From assembly GCA_031841125.1 (NCBI GenBank), contig CM063111.1, forward strand, positions 36,344,955-36,408,954: a stretch of DNA of 64,000 nt, given 5' to 3'. Under the pieces are notes generated by a model, which worked only from the letters and a program-made list of their open reading frames with translations, did not search any database and was not told where the DNA came from. Shown here one piece after another: positions 57,986 to 64,000 of this stretch (its first letter is position 1; every line of letters begins with the position of its first letter). The stretch is from Acanthococcus lagerstroemiae. Lineage: Eukaryota; Arthropoda; Insecta; Hemiptera; Eriococcidae. The position numbers and the translations under genes are program-made.

Positions 57986-58499
57986 TGATAAAAAAAGAAA
58001 AAGACAGTCGGGTCTCAAATATTCTGAACAGCTTCCTGGATTTCCATAATTACGCCAAAATCTATCCTGATATCCTGAATACGAGCCGCGTGCATCATGT
58101 CAACATTTCTGATAAGTTGCACGACTTCAAAAGAAGAGACGTATTCAGTAAGATACTAAATTTGTTCCTAGTGTAGCGAGGAGGGAATGGAGAGACTTTC
58201 CTCAAAAGGCAGTTTGAATTCGCAATTTATTGTTAATAATTTCAAGTCAATTCTTCACATTTTCTTCCGACACATCTTATGCTCCCGATCAGAACACATA
58301 ATTTACAAAGCGGTGATGCGGGCCTACTTGGTACAGTAACACTTTCTCTACGTTCTCTGGTACACGACTGCATACCCAGACGCCATAATTTGTCCTTTCA
58401 AGCTTTTCCCGTCTTTACCAGTTTATTACCAAATGACGAAAGTTTTCATACGGGTAATATGCGATATCCATTATACTGTAATCACTCTGTAGAATTCGA
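57986..58499. other. No recognised gene
   Basis: Short open frames only; no family or splice structure supported. Confidence 0.35.
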
Positions 58500-59110
58500 T
58501 TTTCAATTTTGAATTCTAAAATTTCACTTCCCTGTTCTTTTGGCTACAAAGCCTGCTCAACAACTACTGTCCCTACGCCCGAGTTATGCGGAGCATGTGC
58601 CTCAGCCGCAATACCGACGATTCTTTCTCGATGTTCTACCCCCCTCCCCAGGTTCCAAATTGGGCCTCAATCACCGTCAACAATTCCGGCGTGACCGACA
58701 CGCGTTCGCATCAGATTTCCAGATTACTCAACCTAAACGTCGCGTTCTTTTCATCTCTGTTGCCTTCATGTTCGGCCGGTTTTCCGAAATGCACGCGGCT
58801 TCGACTCGGCCGTCGCCGGCGTCGCCATAGCTCGCTAGCCGTCGTCGTCCTCTTCGTCCAGATTTCGCTGTCCGGGGCACAGACCGGCCGGAGAACGCCG
58901 GTTCACGTTTACGGCGAACAAATCGTTCGTGATTTACATACCGGTCCGCGGGTTTATTACCTGGTAATCACCGATCGTTTATACACTTTTACGAAGAAGT
59001 CCCATTCGGCCTCGTTCACCTTCGAGATCTTGTTACGCACACACACACCGAAACAATGCGTACTAAATATGTTCCTATGTATGGGAGTACGAGTTTGTGA
59101 ACACTAAATT
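58500..59110 (+). other. CpG-rich patch with a long open frame; possible exon or promoter
   Basis: G+C and CpG rise sharply at 58640-58960. One + frame is open from about 58516 to 59107 and includes VPNWASITVNNSGVTDTRSH near 58652 and SSLAVVVLFVQISLSGAQTG near 58830. A pyrimidine tract and CCCCAG sit just before 58652, like a splice acceptor. Two other + frames and one - frame are also partly open, so coding is not proven. It could instead be the promoter/first exon of a gene, including gene B on the - strand. Confidence 0.3.
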
Positions 59111-59246
59111 TAATTATATATGTGTCTCGTTCTCCTATACACATATACTCTCGTACATGTATATATAAGAAACGGGCAACATTCTCTTACTTTCCCCTTG
59201 TTCCCTCTGCCACTCACGCTCGCTGTTTTCCTACACCACGCCTGAT

Positions 59247-59531
59247 CTACCTTCGGCCAACTCGCGTAGGAAATATCGAGTATTGAAATTCTGTTCTGCT
59301 TCGACGGTATACACGGAAGAAAGCTGATATAATTGGAATGATAAACGCCAAGTATTCGAAGAGTTGAAGAGCTTCTACAGAAATTACTTCAACAGCTTGC
59401 AATATGGGAAATGGACCTTGAAAAATCCTAAGCGAGTTCGACAAAGCGTTCCAGTAACGTTCGTAACTCGGCAACAAGAAAGTGAGTGAAATCAACAATG
59501 AGAAAACTTTCAAACCCCTATATGGTGCCAT
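59247..59531 (-). CDS. Candidate membrane-protein exon
   Basis: From an ATG at 59531 the - strand reads MAPYRGLKVFSLLISLTFLL, then ALSNSLRIFQGPFPILQAVE and LQLFEYLAFIIPIISAFFRV, ending TRVGRR and a stop that overlaps a donor-like AAG|GTAGAT. Two or three hydrophobic stretches are spaced as in an insect chemoreceptor N-terminus, but no diagnostic motif is present. It may be the first exon of a receptor-like gene or chance. Confidence 0.22.
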   Translation of the reverse strand: MAPYRGLKVFSLLISLTFLLPSYERYWNALSNSLRIFQGPFPILQAVEVISVEALQLFEYLAFIIPIISAFFRVYRRSRTEFQYSIFPTRVGRR

Positions 59532-59599
59532 TACAGCAAGAAAAAATCTCAGCTCGATAATTGTTGATAAGCCCTCCTCGAAACACAATCATCATCTCA

Positions 59600-60250
59600 C
59601 CAGGTCACCACTCCCTTGAAACAAATGTCGACGCACAATCTGCCACCTTTTCAACAAATATTGTGGTAAAATTTGATACAAAGAATTCGATGAAGTCGAG
59701 TAATCATGTTTACATCAACTTTTAAATCAAAGTTTGCATCGACTTTGATGAAGAATTCCATCCGAAAGTCTACGTGACCATAAAAAGTCGATTTTTGCAT
59801 CGAATTCTGTATCAAATTCGACCACTATAATGGGCCAAGAAAATGACAAGTTCTGGAAGTCAACAGAAAGTTCAATTTTTGTGTAGAAAGTTATTTCAAA
59901 GGTCAACTCACACAAGCCTGCTGTTTTGCATTCAACACCAGCATTAATCACAGTGTCGCACTACACAATAAGTAGATCCTCTACGCACAAACTCAAATCA
60001 GGCTTCACCATTTCAAATTCTCTACAGCAAAGTATTTTTACCATAGTAACAGATTCTCTACCAATAATGAACGTACTTATCATTTCATTCAAGCTACTAC
60101 GACGGGATCGATGCAGCTCTCCATTTCTCCTTAACTTGTGCGAGTTCTCTCATTTCCAAATAACTCCAACATTTGACACCCTCGATTATCTACTGAACAT
60201 ACTGGAATCTTTGCCGACCTACCAATTCTTTTCTCCCCCTTACTCCCAAT
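59600..60250. other. No recognised gene
   Basis: AT-rich; local echoes of TCGATGAAGTCG/AATTCGA words near 59690-59820 but no delimited element. Confidence 0.4.
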
Positions 60251-61085
60251 AGCAATGCTATTATTCATGGGTGCCTCAAATTATGTAGTTTATCTCTACT
60301 CTTCAAACAATTCCAAATATCAATTTTACGTTCTACTCTGTTAAATATCAATTTTACCTTCTACTCCGTTAAGTGCTTCCTCATTTCGTACCTTATCTGT
60401 CCATTTAATACTAAGTATCAGCCTATAGCACCATAACTGAAAAGCTTCTATCCTCCTCTTCTCTATTTTTCTTATGGTCCACGTTTCACATCCATACAAA
60501 GCTACAATCCAAACATGAGATTTCAAAAATAATATTTTGATTTTCAGTTTCATTTTCATTTTGAAAAGATTACATCTTGATAAAATGCTAATTTGCTTGT
60601 GCTATTCTACTACTAATATCCCTTTTACTCCTTCCATCGTTCGTTATTTTACTCCCTAAACAACAAACATTCACTTATTCCTCAACTTTTTTCAGACTAA
60701 TTTTTATATTTAAGCTATTATGTTCACATCAATTACATACCATTAAATGTTATTTTTATACGTTATTATAGCTTATAATCTTCTCTATTCCATTTAAGAC
60801 ATTTTCCAAATCAATATTTCTTTCAGCTAAAAAGGCAATATCATTTACAAACCTAAGCATCTTTACTCGCTCTCCATGTATAGTCACACCTGCTTCAAAT
60901 TTTTCTTTATTTCTTTCATAGCACACTCTATGTACAAATTAAATAATACTGGAGGTATGGAGCACTCTTGCCTTACACCTGACTTTTTTCTATATTAGCC
61001 TCCTCTGTTTCTCCTTCTATTTTTAATGTAGCTCCCTGTCCTTTATATAGGTTTAAAACAACTTGTACTTTTAAATTTTATTCCT

Positions 61086-63116
61086 ATCCTCGCGAAAACA
61101 ATTCTTAAAGATGACGAAACCATGACGATCTTCACAGAGTTTTACAACTCAATATACCAGCCGGGTAAAATCCCAAAGGATTGGCTAAAATCTGTTTTCA
61201 TAGCGATACCAAAGAAACTAAACAGCCAAATGTAGCGACTATAGAACGATAAGTCTCATGTCGCACTTCCTGAAAATCTTCCTCAAGGTCAGACAAAACC
61301 AGAGATGGGCGTTGCACTTGAAGAGCAAGTTGTTCACTTGCTCTTGTTCACTAAGTTCTGAACTAGTTCATCTCCCCCCCCCCCCAAAAAAAAAAGAACA
61401 AGACTTAGTTCACGATTTTTAGACCCCATCAACTTGTCCATTCTTTGTTCATCTATTTTTTTGTAATTTTTTTTTTGCCTTTTTCTTGTATATTTCCACT
61501 TTTTAAACTTTAGTTTCAACTTTCATAATGGTTTCAGCGTTACAATTTATTACGAATTATAACATTATTGAATTTTTATTTGATGCTCAAATTTTAATCA
61601 ACAATCTCATAGAATTTCAATAAGGATTAAAAAAATTGTTTGGGTAATAGCCTAGTTTTCAGTTGTAGGCTATTACACAGAAAAAATGTTTGCTCGAAGT
61701 TTTTTTAAGTACAAAAACCCTATTTTTAAATGAGCAAGACCAAGAGCAACGGTTCTTTTTAATGAACAAACGATGAACTAGATCAGTTGGAAGACCCAAG
61801 TGAACAAGAGCAAGAACTAGCTCACTAAAAATGGAAAAGAACAAGAGCAAGAGCAAGTTCAATAGATAGTGAACAACGCCTATCTCTGGACAAAACAGAC
61901 TGGTAGTCAGCAGTTTGGATTTCTGAAGTAGCTGGGTACCAAAGAGTCCCTGTGTGCGTTGAATGTACTCGCTGAAAGATGCAGGGATCTCAATAGAAGA
62001 CTATATGCGTGCTTCATCGATTTTAGGAAAGCGTTCGACTGCGTAAAACACGAGAAATTAATGGAAGTTATGAGAAAAATTGGTCTAGAAGAAAGCGATC
62101 AGAATATTATTCGTACACTGTATTGGAACCAGACAGCAATCATCCAGGCGGAAAATACAGAGTCTGAGGAAATTAATATCCTTAAGGGGGGTGAGACAGG
62201 GATGCGTATTATCACCCCTACTGTTTAACGTATACTCAGAAACCATCCTGAAAGAAACGCTAACTGGACGGCATCCAGGTTGAAGAAACAAGAGTGTCGA
62301 ACATACGGTATACGGATAACACAGTGTTGATCTCGGACAGTGCAGCAGGCCTGCAGAATATGATTAACAGAAAACAGAGTTTCCACCGACAGCCACGAAT
62401 ACGGATTAGGAATGAATGCGTCAAAAACAGAATGGATGGTCATTCACAAAAGAAAGAAAGAAGCCGCTATAATAGCCAATCAGAAGATGTTCATAGACAA
62501 TGTCGAAATACAGAGAGCAGAAAAATACTTAATACTTGGGCACATGGTTTTGCGAGGAAACAGATCAGTCGATAGAAATAAGGACGAGGATTGGAAAAGC
62601 AAAGGCGGCCCTGATGAAGATGGAAAACCTTATTTCACGACGTGACTTGACGCTGAACTTGAGAATGAGACTGATCAGATGCTACGTCATGTCCGTGCTA
62701 CTGTACGGTATGGAGAGTTGGACTTTAACTCGGGAAATGGAAAAGAAGATAAATGCCTTTGAGATATTTATCTACCGATGTATGCTCAAGGTATCATGGC
62801 GTGATCGGGTCTCAAATGAAGAAGTATTACAACACATGGCAAAAGAAAGGGAGATAGTATTTACAATACAAAAGTGAAAGCTCGAATATTGTCGTCATGC
62901 CCTTCGCAACCAGAAATATGCTGTTTTTCAGAATATCCTGAACGAAAAGATACAGGGCAAACGCAGCGTTGGGAGAAGAAAACAGTCGCAGCAGGCTGAC
63001 TTCTGGAGATGGTACAAAATGGTCGCCAAGAAACTGTTCCGCAGTGCCGCTTGCAAAGTCAAAATTGCTATGATGATCGCCAAACTTCGACCGGAGACGG
63101 CGCAATGAAGAAGAAG
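61086..63116 (+). mobile_element. Inner LINE on the + strand, 5'-truncated
   Basis: Begins within the polymerase: GKIPKDWLKSVFIAIPKK near 61160. After the MITE it continues with LYACFIDFRKAFDCVKHEKL (motif A, near 62005), VRQGCVLSPLLFN (motif B, shifted frame near 62190), a mutated YTDN at motif C near 62310, and LLYGMESWTLTREMEKKINA and VSWRDRVSNEEVLQ near 62700-62830. The end is KLRPETAQ before 63110. Frameshifts disable it. The exact target duplication is uncertain. Confidence 0.78.
61300..61888. mobile_element. hAT-like MITE, 589 bp, GAGCAAG-rich
   Basis: Perfect 8-bp duplication GACAAAAC (61292-61299, 61889-61896). Ends CAGAGATGGGCGTTG and (complement) CAGAGATAGGCGTTG. Both arms contain reiterated CAAGAGCAAGTT words. 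A C/A homopolymer run lies near 61373. Confidence 0.95.
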
Positions 63117-63566
63117 ATTCTTTTTAGATACCAAACATTTTATCCCACTTAATATTACCAAACGCTTTTTCAATATCAACGAATGCCATGTATGTATTCT
63201 GCCCCTAGTTGAGTCGCCCATCTATAATTAGCTTCAATGCTAACCCTGCTTCTCTAGTATTTCTACTTTTTCGAAATCCAAACTGATCTTCCCCTAATTC
63301 TGTATCTACTTCATTCTCAATTCTTTTATAAATTACCATAGATAATATTTTTGACGCATGTGATAGAAGACTAATGGTTCGATAAAATTTTCACACCTAT
63401 TACTCCTACTTTTTTGGCATAGTTACAATAGCACTCTTTTTAAAATGTAAAATCATCTAGCATTTCCACTTTATCATAAATATAACATACTAATTTGTAC
63501 ACTTCATCAAGCACGTATATTCTTTCAAGTTTTGTAATAATTCAGCTGGTATCTCATGCACTCCTG

Positions 63567-63797
63567 CAACCTGGTTGGCCGAATGGACAGCGTGCTGGTT
63601 TCGGAATCTGGAGGTTCCGGGTGCGAGCTCACGTAGCAATACACTGCATTTCGACCTAGGCAGATTTTTCGGAAAGATGAGAAGAGGGCTACGACAGCCC
63701 TAACAGTCTCCTCGACGTCTCTGAAGTAATGCTCGAAAAGGGCGGATTCCAGGGCTCGGGTTGAGAGTAAAGTTAGAAAAGAGAGGCGAAGAGAATC
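63567..63797 (+). mobile_element. tRNA-derived SINE, full-length, 231 bp
   Basis: Flanked by a 17-bp duplication TATCTCATGCACTCCTG / TATCTCATCCACTCCTG (63550-63566, 63798-63814; 16 of 17). Head CTGGTTGGCCGAATGGACAG with a B-box-like GGGTGCGAGC, a middle with GAGGGCTACGACAGCCCTAA, and the tail GGGCGGATTCCAGGGCTCGG ending TTAGAAAAG. Inserted in the outer LINE. Confidence 0.95.
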
Positions 63798-64000
63798 TAT
63801 CTCATCCACTCCTGAAGCTTTCCCTTTCTTTAAATCTCTCAATGCTTCGTCAAAATCACCTCTTAAAATTGAGTCTCCTCTCTCATCTTCTTCCACATCT
63901 TCCTCCCTCTCTATTCTTATTATTTCATCCCCATTATTACTATATAGTCCTTTACATACTCTACCCACCTGTTCACTCTTCCTTCTGCTGTGTAAATAGG

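Larger units (their letters stand above)
60255..64000 (-). mobile_element. Outer LINE on the - strand, split by a second LINE
   Basis: 63120-64000 (- strand) carries the pre-polymerase and early polymerase region: GRVCKGLYSNNGDEIIRIER, FDEALRDLKKGKASGVDEI and FVDIEKAFGNIKWDKMF. 61085-60255 carries the rest: a degenerate catalytic RFVNDIAFLAE near 60850, KVEE then LGSKITNDGRSKRDISSRIA, and LYGCETWTIRKIEKRRIEAF with CYRLILSIKWTDKVRNEEAL. These two parts follow one another in a known RTE/CR1-type order, so 61086-63116 is an insertion. Many stops. The element runs past the right edge. Confidence 0.75.

Noticed and set aside
61659..61862. - strand frame with Leu/Val-rich repeats
   Set aside because: It is the translation of reiterated CTTGCTCTTG words within the hAT MITE at 61300-61888.
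28115..63797. tRNA genes at the tRNA-like heads
   Set aside because: Heads lack complete acceptor stems, are joined to SINE bodies and are bounded by 13-17-bp target duplications, so they are SINEs.

Overview
This window looks like nuclear DNA from an AT-rich arthropod, most likely an insect. It has GT-AG introns, and nearly everything else is transposable-element debris: non-LTR retrotransposons of the RTE/CR1/jockey type, a Penelope-type element, a tRNA-derived SINE, and many short non-autonomous DNA transposons, mostly hAT-like with 8-bp target duplications. I see no bacterial operons, rRNA, CRISPR or complete virus. The species cannot be fixed from sequence alone.

Two multi-exon genes can be assembled by hand. 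Gene A (+ strand, about 9.5-35.1 kb) encodes a two-pass membrane protein of about 210 residues. A 5'UTR exon is followed by coding exons at 10081-10500 and 10585-10715, then two alternative last coding exons at 28525-28606 and 33670-33745. Both last exons join in frame to the same donor and give different C-terminal tails. A strong donor directly after the first stop codon and a long AT-rich 3'UTR with an AATAAA at 35086 fit one transcription unit. Gene B (- strand, convergent with A) is seen as its last three coding exons, 44930-44465, 44133-43751 and 43367-43277. They join in frame into the last ~312 residues of another two-pass membrane protein; its 5' end lies upstream and was not found. 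The longer reading frames overlapping these exons are shadows. A few weaker candidate genes (4623-5024, 5388-5627, 51297-51695, 58.5-59.1 kb, and 59531-59247 on the - strand) are listed with low confidence.

Layout: 1-0.9 kb LINE relic; 0.9-9.4 kb intergenic with five or more small hAT-like elements and two TATA-preceded small ORFs; 9.5-35.1 kb gene A, whose 17.8-kb intron 2 holds a four-level transposon nest (14.1-17.4 kb), two arrays of strongly diverged tandem units (20.5-22.4 and 25.1-28.4 kb), an RTE-type endonuclease relic and a SINE; intron 3 holds a 2.3-kb LINE; 35.1-43.0 kb inverted-repeat elements and a LINE split by a 3-kb TIR element; 43.0-44.9 kb gene B; 45.2-47.3 kb a minisatellite carrying a Penelope insertion; 48.3-58.0 kb two copies of a long-inverted-repeat element, a TTAA element and a hAT element that still holds the start of its transposase; 58.5-59.6 kb a CpG-rich patch; 60.3-64.0 kb a LINE carrying a second LINE, a hAT MITE and a SINE.

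Most insertions were delimited by reading terminal inverted repeats and matching target-site duplications (TSDs) directly, so their borders are firm while family names are inferred from the ends.
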